Assembly (NCBI RefSeq): GCF_964355755.1
Contig: NC_092673.1
Location: 15,939,001 to 16,003,000, forward strand
DNA length: 64,000 nt
Origin: Antedon mediterranea
Taxonomy: Eukaryota > Echinodermata > Crinoidea > Comatulida > Antedonidae
Direction: 5' to 3'
Shown here in pieces: positions 39,301-51,300 of this stretch. The first letter of the stretch is position 1. Every line of letters begins with the position of its first letter. The notes under the pieces are model-generated. The model was not told the DNA's origin and ran no database searches. It saw nothing but the letters and a program-made list of their open reading frames with translations. Both the position numbers and the translations under genes were made by a program.

Positions 39301-42300
39301 GATATTCACCTTCAACTTCATTTATATCACATATTTTACATAACCTATTGTTGCGCTCTATTCTTTTCCATCTTCCCTTTTCTACCTCTAGTTGAAGTGT
39401 GCCCAGTCTTTTAGTTGACTTAAAGCTCGCTTATATCTAGTATCAAGGGTCTGTAGTAAGTATCCATCTACTCCGAAATTGTTTTTGAACATTTTATAAT
39501 ATCTTAATTTTGAAGAAATATTTATGCTTTCATGAAAGGATTGGCGTTCCATATCGGTTAGCCTTTCTTTTATTTGATTAATTATATGAAATTTATCAAG
39601 GACATTATTTTGTGAAAACCATATGTTTCCATGACCAATAGAGCATAACATATGTTTTACATCGCTTACCCAACAATTACTATTATTTTGCGCTTTATGA
39701 AGTTGAGATTTATAACATTTCTTCGCATATCTGTCCTCGTTCATATTTACTAGTCTTACCCAATAACGGATAACATTGAGTACACCTTCGATTGATAAAG
39801 AGAATCGTCTACATTCCCCTCTAATTGAAACATTTGTGGCTGATTTCCCGACCCCTAAAACATATCTACAGAAATTATTTTGAATATCATCAATTTTGTT
39901 GTTGTTTAGTTTTCCCCATATTTCACTACCATACAGTATAATTGGGTTTATTTTAACATCAAATAAGTTAGTTCCAAATATTCACTAGTAAATGTCCATA
40001 TTTCTGATATACTATATTTTTGAGTGAGAAAAGTGCTTTATTAGCCTGTGTATTATTTTGTTCTCTGGCCTTTTCCCAAATTCCTGAACAATCGAAAGTG
40101 ACTCCAAGATATTTAAGAGATTTTACTATTTCAATTTCTTTACCAAGTTAATTCCACTTTTCGTAGTTCTTAAGTTTTCCATTTAAAAAAAATACTATTT
40201 TACTTTTGTCAATGTTAACTACCAATCCCTACCTATTACAATAATATGCTAATTTATTTAAAAGATCTTGTAATGAGTACACTGTATCACTGATTAAAAC
40301 TAGATCATCTGCATACAGTAGGTGATTAATATTTATGTTATCAATTTTTATTTTGTTTCGATTTTCAGCAGTATGATAACTCAGTTATATCATTAATTAT
40401 TAAATAATAATGAAGATAAAGGTGACCCTTGTTGTATTCCTACTTCACATTTAAAGGATTCTCCAATTTGTTGCCAACCTTTACATGCCCTTTTAATTTA
40501 CTATACATTGTTTTTATAACTTTGATTATTTTACCTTTTATACCAGATTTTCTTAGTTTACAAGGAAATCGTGTCTAATAGAATCGAAAGCGCGTTTTAA
40601 ATCTATAAACGCCATGTACACAGTTCCTCGTTTTTTTTAGAAATATTTGTTAACAATTGTGTATAAAATAAATATGTTATCAATAGTACGACAATCTTTT
40701 CTAAACCATCCCTGTTCTTGATGTAATATTTCATTTTCTTCTGTCCATTTGCTTAATCTATTGCTTATAATGTATAACAAGCACGAATGTGCAATACTCG
40801 GGGTACAGCGAAAGAAGCTGTAATGACGTCATAAGACCGGATGTAACGTCACATACACATCAATAACCGCGCTACCAAATACGGCTATACGGTACCATCT
40901 TCGAGACGTGATATGGCTGCATCCGGTTTGAAATTAAAAAATCCAGCTCTATAGATTTGAGGACATGTCCCTGTAGTATATTCATGCTAAATCTGAGCTC
41001 AATACTACAACGAATAAGGGAGGAGTAGTACTTTATAAATCGCACTTTTTGCTCAATAGTGTCCAGATGGAAGAAGAAGAGGAAAAGATGAGAGAGTCCT
41101 AGACTCAGGTACCCCGGGTAATAAAACGAGATATACTCTATATCATATTACGTATACAGTATATTTCACCATAAAGTTAAAGAAAAATAGGTTTCGTCAG
41201 GGCTCGAACCGGGACCTTCTGCGTGTTAAGCAGACTTGACCACCACTACACTACAAAACCTCTTACACTAAAAATGTGGGTTACACAAAGTTTTTTAATC
41301 CATTTAAATTACAAATAAATATGGTAATAAGCATAAAGCAAAATAAACGTGTGTAAAAGTGATAATTACCGATTACACAAAGTAAGTATTTAAAAAAATA
41401 ATAAAAATAAGATATAGTGTGTATAATTATCATATTGCGTATACAGTACTTTTCACCATATAAAGTTTTAAAAAAAAAACCTTCGTCCGGGCTCGAACCA
41501 GGTACCTTCTGCGTGTTAAGCAAACGTGATAACCACTCGCCAAGAAGCCGCATATAACTACATAACGCTGTGGTGTGTGTCACACATTGTGGCTTCTTAA
41601 TTGAAAAAATTAATTAACAAAAAAGCACGAATGTGCGATACTCGGGGTGCAGCAAATGAAGCTGTAATGACGTCATAAGACGGGATGTGACGTCACATAC
41701 ACATCAATAACCTACCAAATACGGCTATATGGTACCATATCCGAGACGTCATATGGCTGCATCCGATTTGAAATTTAAAAATCTGTCTCTATAGCTTTGA
41801 GGACATGTCCCTGTAGTATATTCATGCCAAATCCCAGCTCAATACTACAACGAATAAGGGAGGAGTAGTACTTTAAAAATCGCACTTTTTACTCAATAGT
41901 GTCCAGATGGAGGAAGAGGAGAAAATGAGTAAGTACTAGACTCGGGTACCCCGAGTAAAAACACCTTGCCTAAAGTGGATATTAAGGATACGCCTCTATA
42001 ATTTGCTGGTTGATCTCTTTTACTCTTTTTAAATATAGGAATAATAATGCTTGTTGCCCATTGCTGGGAAAAATTTCCAGAGGTAAAAATACTATTAAAA
42101 ATTTTCGTAATTGCGCTAATAGCAGCATTTGGCATACAAGTAAAAAATTCAATTGGGAATCCATCAATACCTGGAGCTTTACCCCTTTTCTGTGCTTTAA
42201 TTGCATAAATTACTTCTTCCCGGCTGATTTCTTCATTGTAACAATCGTTATGTTCGCAATTGTTATCGTTATCGTCTTCTATATTGATTTCTTGTGTATT

Positions 42301-45300
42301 ATTTGTTTGATTTTGGAACATTGTTTTGAAGTAATCATGCCATTTTTTAAGTGTAATGTTTGTCACGTTTTGTTGTCGTTTGGTTTTAAGGTTTTTCCAA
42401 AATATTGTACTGTTATGTTCCTTTATTAACCTGATTAATTTTTGTTGTGATGAATTTTTATGTTTATTTTTTTTAAATTTTATTAATTTTTTATAACTCC
42501 TTTTTTTTAACAGATATTCATTTAATAGGGTGTTAGTTTTGTATTTTCTATATTTATTAAGAATGCTACGAATAATAATTTTCTTTTTTATGCATTGACG
42601 ATCAAACCATGTATTCTTGGGCAATTTTGTGCATTTTTGTTGTATTTGTGTTTGTTTTTTTGTATTTATGTACATTTATAGTACACTGGTTTTCATTAGG
42701 TGTTAAAAATCAGTACCGGAAGTATGTACAAACTTTCTCTACCATTGAGTATAAATTCTAGAAGTTGCACTTAATTTACTAAAATTTCCCATTACCTAAA
42801 TTTATATGTAAATTCATTTAACTGCTTATTGGTCTCATATTGTTAACATCTAAACATTTGTTTGTACAATTTTATGAAATATGTATTTTATTAATGTTTA
42901 CATTTTGTGATTGATATTGTACAGTACGTAGATTTTAATGATTACTTACATTAAGTAATAGGCTAACAATCACTAGATCTGATCCATGGTAAGATATTAT
43001 ATTTTGTTTTCATTTATCAATAATGATAATTAGGATTTTATCACATTATTTAGCAGTAATTGTTGTTGTTTGTATTTACAAAAAAAAACAATTTCACATA
43101 ATGTCTGTTGTCAGTATTTATAAACGTTCATGATTATGATTTTTTTCCAGGATGGTAACACTCCATTACAGTCATATCTGTGGAGTGTATATACACCTAC
43201 CTTAGAAATAGTTACGTGTCTCATTCAGCATGGGGCACCATTAGCATTGCAAAATAAGGTAAATGTACAGGGATTTGCTAGTGTAATAGGCTAACATTCT
43301 ATAGATCTGCTGAAGTAAACCCATTAACAAAAATCAAATTTTATTAAAACAAACCAAATAAAAAAATAACTAAATAGTTATATATGATTTATGATAACTG
43401 ATTTAAAATGTAAAGTCTAATTAATTGTAAATATGAAATAAAATTTGACAACTACTAAACAACTAAAAAATGTTTATGTTAAAAAAATTAATAGAATCTG
43501 ATTTTAATAAAAAATGATTATTAATTAAAAACCTGCTCCCTCCCTTACCTTACAAAAAATGCTTCTGTCAGTCTATCCAGCTAATTATGAACATGGCTTT
43601 AAAGAAATCCTTTTCCAACCTAGGGTCTTTTTGTGCAAACATTTGCCACAAAATGAAGAGAAATGTACACAATGTTTTGTTAGTTTTCAAAATCTAAATT
43701 GTTTGAGTAATGCAATTTAAAAAAGAAAAGTAATATGAAATTAGTCTTTTCAAACTGAATGCTTTTAAGAAAAGTTCCGTCTCTTATCTTATGACTTTTT
43801 TGAAAAAATTAATTCTCGTTTTTTTTTTATTCAGTATATTACACAGAGGCGCCTTACAAAATGGAACCATCTTAGCTTCAAGGCGCCTCAGATTAACAAA
43901 TACAACATTTTAAAACAACTAACAGAAACATCAATTAAATCTTCCAGAATTAACAAGAAATTGTTGTACATAATAAAATAATAAAGCATTTTCACAATTC
44001 GAAAGAAGATCGGAACCAAAAATAAAAATTTCACTTAAAAATGTAAAATTAAATGTTAAAGAAAAATCCTTGGCTAAGATATCCTCAATAATTGAGTTAG
44101 CGCTTACAAGTAGAATATCTCTTTGTGTATTATAATTAGGGCAGTAACATAAGAAATGAAGCGGATTCTCAACATTAAAGCCACAAGTACAATTTGGATT
44201 GTCCCGAAGTCCATGTAAGAATAAATGCGAATTGAGACAGCTGAAACCAAGTCGGATTCTAGTGTGAATTTGGTTAATCTTCTTATCACCTGTATCATAA
44301 TAAGAACGTTTTTTTGTTTCAAACAAATTGGATTTCAGTAGCAATTTTTTAAACTCAACAAGAAATGAGGAATTTTTTATTTCATTATTTAACTCATTCC
44401 AATGTGTTATAATAGATGGGACAAAAGATAAACGATATGATGTGGTCTTACAAAATGGAATTATTATATTTCGGATGTTACGCAAGTTATAAACTTCAAT
44501 ATTGTCAGAAAAATTAAATAAGAAGTAAAGATACACTGGTGTTAACTTATGAATAATTTTAAAAAACAGTATTAGGTTAAGAAATTGTCTACGTTTTTCC
44601 AATGATAACCAGCCTAATTCTTGTCTTAATGCATTATGACTTGTATGTTTCCACGCACCAGTACATATTCTACCTGCAGAAATCTGGATATTTTCTAGTT
44701 CATCACTTAATTTATCTGGGATATTACACCAAACAGGAGCTGCATATTCCATTAATGGTCTAACGTGTGATATGTAAATGTGACAGAGAGCCTGTCGAGG
44801 TAGAATATGTTTGACACGACGTAGCATATTTAAAGATAAAGACGCTTTGTTAATTACAGATTGGATATGGGAATCCCACTTGAGTTTTGCATTAAGCATT
44901 AAACCAAGATGCCTATGATCATTTACAAATTGTAGATTTACATTATTGAAATTTAAACTAACATAGTTATCTAAATGTTTACGTGTAAACAGTATAGCTT
45001 TCGTTTTGTTAGCATTGAATGTTACTTTCCATTTTTTTGCCCAATTATAAATGACATTAAGATCACCATTTAATTTTTGTTCTGAAATATTACGATCTGT
45101 ACAAATATCATATAACGAAGTATCATCTGCATATACACTAATATTAGATTTGATATTATCAACCATATCATTTATGAATACAATAAATAAAAATGGACCC
45201 AAAACAGATCCTTGGGGTACTCCTGCTGTAATGGTCACCCAATGACTGGTAGTTCCTTCAATAATAACACGTTGCTCACGTGAGTTTAAGTAACTTTGGA

Positions 45301-48300
45301 ACCATTTTAGAAGAGTGCCATTAATTCCATATTGATTTAATTTGTATATAATCCCATTATGCCAAACTTTATCGAAGGCTTTGGAAATATCCAAAAATAC
45401 CGAGATTACTTCTTTCCTTAAATCTAAAGCTCTATTAAATGTATCTTTAAGATAAAGAAGTTGATACGTTGTCGAGTCACCTGGTGTAAAACCAGATTGG
45501 AATTGAGTAAGAAGTTTATTATCCACAAAGTATTTATATACTATATCAAAAACTGCACGCTCAAAAATTTTTGCAAAGTTGGAAAGTATGGATATAGGGC
45601 GGTAGTTCTCAATAAGGGATTTATTGCCTTTTTTATGCAGAGGAATGACATTTGATTTTTTCCATTCCACAGGAAAATATCCTTGGCTTATGCAGAAGTT
45701 ATAAAGCTTTGTCAAATGGGGTGCAATAATTTCAGCAGATTCTATTAGTATGATACTGTGAATTTCATCAGGTCCCATCGCCTTGTTTTTATCCAGCATA
45801 GTTAATAATTTCATGATCTCATCAACAGATAATTTGAGAGTTGAGAGTCTCGATGCAGTTCTATATGTGAAGTCCGAAGGAAAATCATCATGATTAGGAA
45901 TAAACGATTGAGATTTAAAATAATTGTTAAACGCTTTAACTTTCTCACTATTTAAAGTTAGGACATCATCGTTTAATTTGATTGGAGGAATCTTATAATA
46001 TTGTTTGGAATTACAAACTGAATTTATGGTAGACCACCAAGTTTTTGAATCACAGTTTTTATTCATTAATAAATCAAATTGTTTATCCAAAAAAGTTTGT
46101 TTAGCTTTTCTTATTGCTTTAACAACTTTTGCGCGAATTTTCTTAAAACGTTGCATATGCGAATTTGAGTTATTTCGAGTGGAATGGGCGCGATTTCTTT
46201 TGCGAATAAGAGTTCTAATATGAGCATTAATCCAAGGCTTGTCATTAGGACGCACAGTTATAATTTTAGATATAATATAGTTATCAACACAATTATTAAA
46301 TAAGTCAATCCAATTATGACAAACATCTTCAACCTTTGAAGATGAATAAACTTCTTCCCAATTTACAGAATTAAGAGCATTACGATATAAATTAAAATCA
46401 GTTTTTTCAAAAAGATATATTTTACGATTGTATGGCTTGTCCCGTGTGATACGAATATCAATATTTGCATATACTGGACTGTGATCACAATTTAAAAGTG
46501 GGCACAATGCACCAAAATCATTAATATATACATTTTGACTAGTAACTATATGGTCAATACAAGACCGTTGGTCTTTTATACAACGTGTTGGCATATTGAT
46601 GTGTTGAGTTAAACCGTTTTGTTGTAAAAATTCGTAAAATGATTTTCCAAATCTATTTGTGTTTCCATCATTGTACCAGTTGTTATTTTGAGCATTCATA
46701 TCGCCCATCATTAAAGTTAAGCTGTGTCGAGACAAAACAAAGTTATTAGTACTGTTTTGAAAATAGTCAAGTAGATCCTGATCAGATTGAACATCACTTT
46801 GTGGTGGCCTATAACATACATAAGTCAAAATCGTCCAGTTTGAAACTTGTATTTCACACCTTATCACATCTGAGATCATTACAAATATGGGAATTAACTA
46901 AGTGTATAGAATTAGATATGTAAAAAGCACATCTGCCGCCATGGCGGTTTCTATCATTTCTAATAGGTTCTTGATAACCGTCTAGTAAAATGTCATGGTT
47001 CAAGATAGTTTGATCTAGCCATGTTTCTGTTAAAGCAATAATATCATAGTTATTTAAATTTGCTAGGTGTTGAATTTCAGCTAGTTTACCTGGAACGATT
47101 AGACTACGTATGTTAATATGGCAAACTGTAAACTGTTCCGGACCAGGATTTGGATGTATATCGCCGCACATTAAAAGCATGCACATTAGAACATTATTAC
47201 GCCCCAAATTTATGATAAATAAATTATCCATTATCAGTAAAAAAAATAAGTAAAGTACTCACTTTAAAAACGCTAGCACATATGAGAACACTTAGCCAAA
47301 CGAACATAGTAAACATTGAAATAAAAACAAGAGAACACGTTTTTGCTATCTAAAATCAACAAATAATGGTCAAATTCCGTCGGTAAGAAACGTACTGTTA
47401 ATGACACCGCACAGTCTAAACGTTCTTAATGTTCAGCAATCAGTCGTTCAAAATCATTTTCATTCTTGATATGCTTGGGTTTTTCTTCACCTTTACACAG
47501 GGCCCATATCTTGCATCTGTTAGTCCAGGCACGTTGAACTCCATCATGGTGTCTTACCTTCCAAAAGAGATTGAAATTTGCTTTTGTTAGGTCTTCCGAG
47601 ATATAAACCGGCATACCCTTCAGTTTGGATTTGGCTGCAAACACATTGTTACGGGTCCTGATTGAATTGAACCGAACAATTATTGGCCTAGGCTTGTCAG
47701 TAATAGGACCGATTCGATGAGATACTTCAATATCGTCGGACTTGAAAGTGATACCCATTTTGTCGCGAATAATTCTCGTTAAAATATAATATACTAGTAA
47801 GTGCTCACAGATGCTTCTCGAATACATGAACTTTGGTAAATAACTGAAAATTGCACTGTACACAAAGCAATACAGATATGATGGAATTTATGTATTCAAA
47901 TATAATTGTCATCCTGAGAATTACCTTAATTTTGTTTATTGCATGGTATTGTTCACCAAATTCCTGTCTTGGTACATTTGATGATGGGATGGTACTGTAT
48001 CAGGCTTCATGATATGATATGATCTTCATCGAGGCAAATGATAAATTTGTTTTGATCGTCAATATTCATTCATTCATTCATTCATTCAGGCTTATCGCCT
48101 GACTATTTACTTTAGGCCTCTGGCCCCTAGTAATTAATAAAATAATAATTACATTGAAAAATAAAGCAATTTATGGTCACAAGATAAATGAATTAATTAA
48201 TTTCGTTCTCTAAGCAAAACATATATCTTAACTTATAAGCATGATAAATATATTTAGATAGATTATCAATAATTATTGGATCCTGTGATGATATTAAACG

Positions 48301-51300
48301 GCAGAATTTAAAAGTATTTGGATTTTCAAAAAATAAAGAAGGTATAAATATTTTTCTGATTTCCTTGTAACGAGAGCAAACTGTAACAAAATGATATTCA
48401 TCTTCAACTTCGTTTTTATCACATATTTTACATAACCTATTTCTGCGTTCTATTCTTTTCCAGTACAGTAAGTAGATAACCATAATAAATGCACCCGCTC
48501 CCAAAGTAATAATGACTTATCTATTCCATTATGGAATAACTCTCAGGGTAAAAGAACTTTTGTTTATAGATCAACTAAATTATGGAATTCTCTACCAAAT
48601 AACACAAAATCAGAACTGCATAATATGTCTTTGGCAACTTTTAAATCTTCACTATAGAAAACATATATGTATTAACCTTTTTGCCTTCACAATTGTAAAT
48701 AGTTTTATATCTGTTTTCTTTCCTTTTGTTTTTCTTTTTATTTTATTTTTGTTGTAAATATGTTTACTGAACCACTTTGGAAATCAGTACATTTGTATTG
48801 AAAGTGTATTTCAGTTTAAAGAAAGAAGAAATAAATAAATAGATTTTAATGATTACTTACATTAAAGTAATAGGCTAACAATCACTAGATCTGATCCATG
48901 GTAAGATATTATATTTTGTTTTCATTTATCAATAATGATAATTAGGATTTTATCACATTATTTAGCAGTAATTGTTGTTGTTTATATTAACAAAAAAAAA
49001 CAATTTCACATAATGTCTGTTGTCAGTATTTATAAACATTCATGATTATGATTCCTTTCCAGTATGGTGACACTCCATTACGTTCATATTTGAAGAGAAC
49101 TGCACCTACCTTAGAAATAGTGACGTGTCTCATTCAGCATATGGCACCAGTAGGATTGCAAAATAAGGTAATGTACAGGGATTTGCTAGTGTAATAGGCT
49201 AACATTCTATACATCTGATGTGGTAAACCATTCTATTTTGTTCTGGTTTACCACATTATTTAGCAGTAATTTTTACTGTATTGTCTCATATTATGGTATA
49301 TCTGCAGCATTGCAAAATAGGGTAATGTAGGCTTACAAAGAATTGTCAGGACAATTTCACATTTTATTGTTATCATGAGTATTTATAAACTTCAACTTCA
49401 GTATCAATTAGCCTCCATATTAATCAATAGTATTACTACCTCAAAGAGTAGTATTATTTAATCACACTTACAGATATAGAATTCTAAAGTGTTTGATTTT
49501 GTTCACATTTTTCTCTTTTTACGCATAGCACATTCTAACAAGTTTGTTTTGATTTAGATATTCATTTATAAGTCAACTATAATTGTAATGTGTTGTTGTT
49601 GTTTTAATATTTCATTTGTATCTGGATAGTATCCAAATATTATTTTCTTTGAAAGTTTATAGTAAAACTATTTGTTGTTTTATATTATGGCTCAAACATT
49701 TTAACACATCTACCTACTGTTCCAAAGTAAACTTTTATTCAATTTATCTCTCTCTCTCTCTCCTCCATCTTTCAATGTTGAAGGCGGTAGACTATAAACG
49801 GCAGCGCTCAAGTTTTGGTTTGGATACAGGAGTTATAGGTGGCGCACTGTACAAATTGATGTCATTTATTGGCAAATAGTAATTTCTATTCACGTCCTAA
49901 TTTACAACCAATGTTAAAAAATAGTAAATGTACGTGTTATCACATGATGCTCTTTCATCCAATCTCTAGATGGTAAATGTTTGAGCCATGACATAATACT
50001 CTATGTATGTGATGCGTAATTAAAGTGTATTATATTGTATATCAATAATTTCTCAAAACTACTAATAACTAAACCCATTTTTTTAATAGGATGGAAATAC
50101 ACTTGTCTCTCTTTTAGAAAGTAACAGGCGGATAGAGAGGGAAAGAAAAACTGAAATTTTAAACTTCTTAGAAGGTAAGTGAAGTTTTAATTATTGAAAT
50201 TTTAGGATCAACTAGTTTCATTGCAAACGATAAAGATTTGATTTCTCATCAAGTGAAGAAGAATGTCCAGATAAAGAAAATTAACATTTATGATATATCA
50301 TTCACAGGTTTATTATAGATTAAATAATTCAGTGGGATAGTAGTATACATGGAAGTTGTGATATGTTGCAAGATGTAAATTATTTTGCTATTAATACGAT
50401 AAAAATAACACAAAAACGCACACTTTAAAATTCCTTTGAAATAAAAATATTAAATAAATCATTTTTCAAATCAAATCAATCTCTTTATTCAATACATCAA
50501 AACAGTACACATAACAAAAATAAAGAGATTTTAATGATGATGATGATGATTTTAAGATGAAAGGGACCTTCAATAAACCTCAAGGGGCTTTTGATAGGAG
50601 GCTTTACTTTAAACTAGTTACAATAATCGGATGGGGGATATGCATTGTTAAGGAATATTTAAACTTTATTAATTGCACATAAATGTAAAATGTAGATTTT
50701 TTTTTTAAATGTAATCTATTTTATATATAATACTATGTACAATTGGTATTCGCATTCAAGGCAAACAATTTACGATAGGAGGAGATAAATATTGAATATA
50801 AAAATCTAATTTTCTTGTTAAATCCCAGTTTTTGTTTCCACAATGGATGAATTTCCTTCACACATTTTAAATAATAATTCGTCTTCTTCGAGGAGCTGAA
50901 TCACCGGATTTTCAGCGCGCCGTGCGTACCAGGTTACTACCGTAAATGATGGCGCTTAATTTAAAGTTCTTAGTAGATATAGCTCTATATCTACTAGCCT
51001 TAAAAGTTATCCCCTTAATAGATATAGCTCTATTACCTATTAAGCACCTACTAATAAGTAGATTTTAGGTAGAATTTAGATAGTTCCTAATAGGTTTTAC
51101 CTCATTAGCATAATTCAAAACCCCCACTAATAGTGTTAGATAGATTTTTCACTATTTTCAATCTGTGAGTAACACAGTTGTATGCATCTATCTATTGTCT
51201 ACTTATAATAGCTATACAATGGGCTACCGGCAACCTATTAATAGACATAAACAAACTGATAATAGCCAGTAACTGTTAATAAGCTATCTATTTTATACAA

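Larger units (their letters stand above)
38999..42677 (-). mobile_element. 5'-truncated, decayed LINE interrupted by a MITE composite
   Basis: Minus-strand non-LTR retrotransposon. 41975-42677 (ORF 41893-42675) encodes the N-terminal RT region ([18 protein letters not shown]). After the insertion at 40780-41957 the RT continues in broken frames: [10 protein letters not shown] near 40690, F-I-D-L-K-R-A-F-D near 40590, and Y-A-D-D at 40304-40315. 39388-39744 and 39200-39380 encode the C-terminal part with a C-x-x-C-x(n)-H-F-x(n)-C motif. The 3' end has a (gaat)n tail (attcattc at 38999-39025). It inserted at the caata/tagtacac position of an ankyrin unit. Confidence 0.8.
43821..47769 (-). mobile_element. 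LINE, 5'-truncated in ORF1, with 11-bp target duplication
   Basis: Flanked by taattctcgtt on both sides (43810-43820 and 47770-47780), with an A-tail on the element strand (T-run from 43821). From the 5' end it holds an ORF1 remnant, endonuclease, reverse transcriptase and a Cys/His C-terminus. It inserted in an ankyrin unit just after tcttatgacttttt. It is 3949 bp, truncated at the 5' end as is common after target-primed reverse transcription. Confidence 0.92.
1640..49250 (+). repeat. Tandem segmental duplication of ankyrin-exon units
   Basis: The same intron-exon-intron sequence recurs at least six times. Landmarks in order are cctgagaattacc, the cgtcaatatagtacactgg region, caatcactagatctgatcca, the branch/acceptor region ending ttcctttccag, one ankyrin exon, gtaaatgta, actaaatagttatatatgat, ctaattataaacatggcctt, and tcttatcttatgactttt. 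Units run approximately 1640-2642 (3' part only), 5553-6952 plus 31788-31985, 31986-34500, 34501-37540, 37541-38955, 38956-47920 (with LINEs) and 47921-49250. Removing insertions leaves about 2.3 kb per unit. Shared insertions (SINE-like in the first and third; the same LINE 3' end in the sixth and seventh) show that some insertions predate rounds of duplication. Confidence 0.85.

Noticed and set aside
42010-42429. 139-residue plus-strand ORF
   Set aside because: Antisense shadow of the LINE RT segment on the minus strand.
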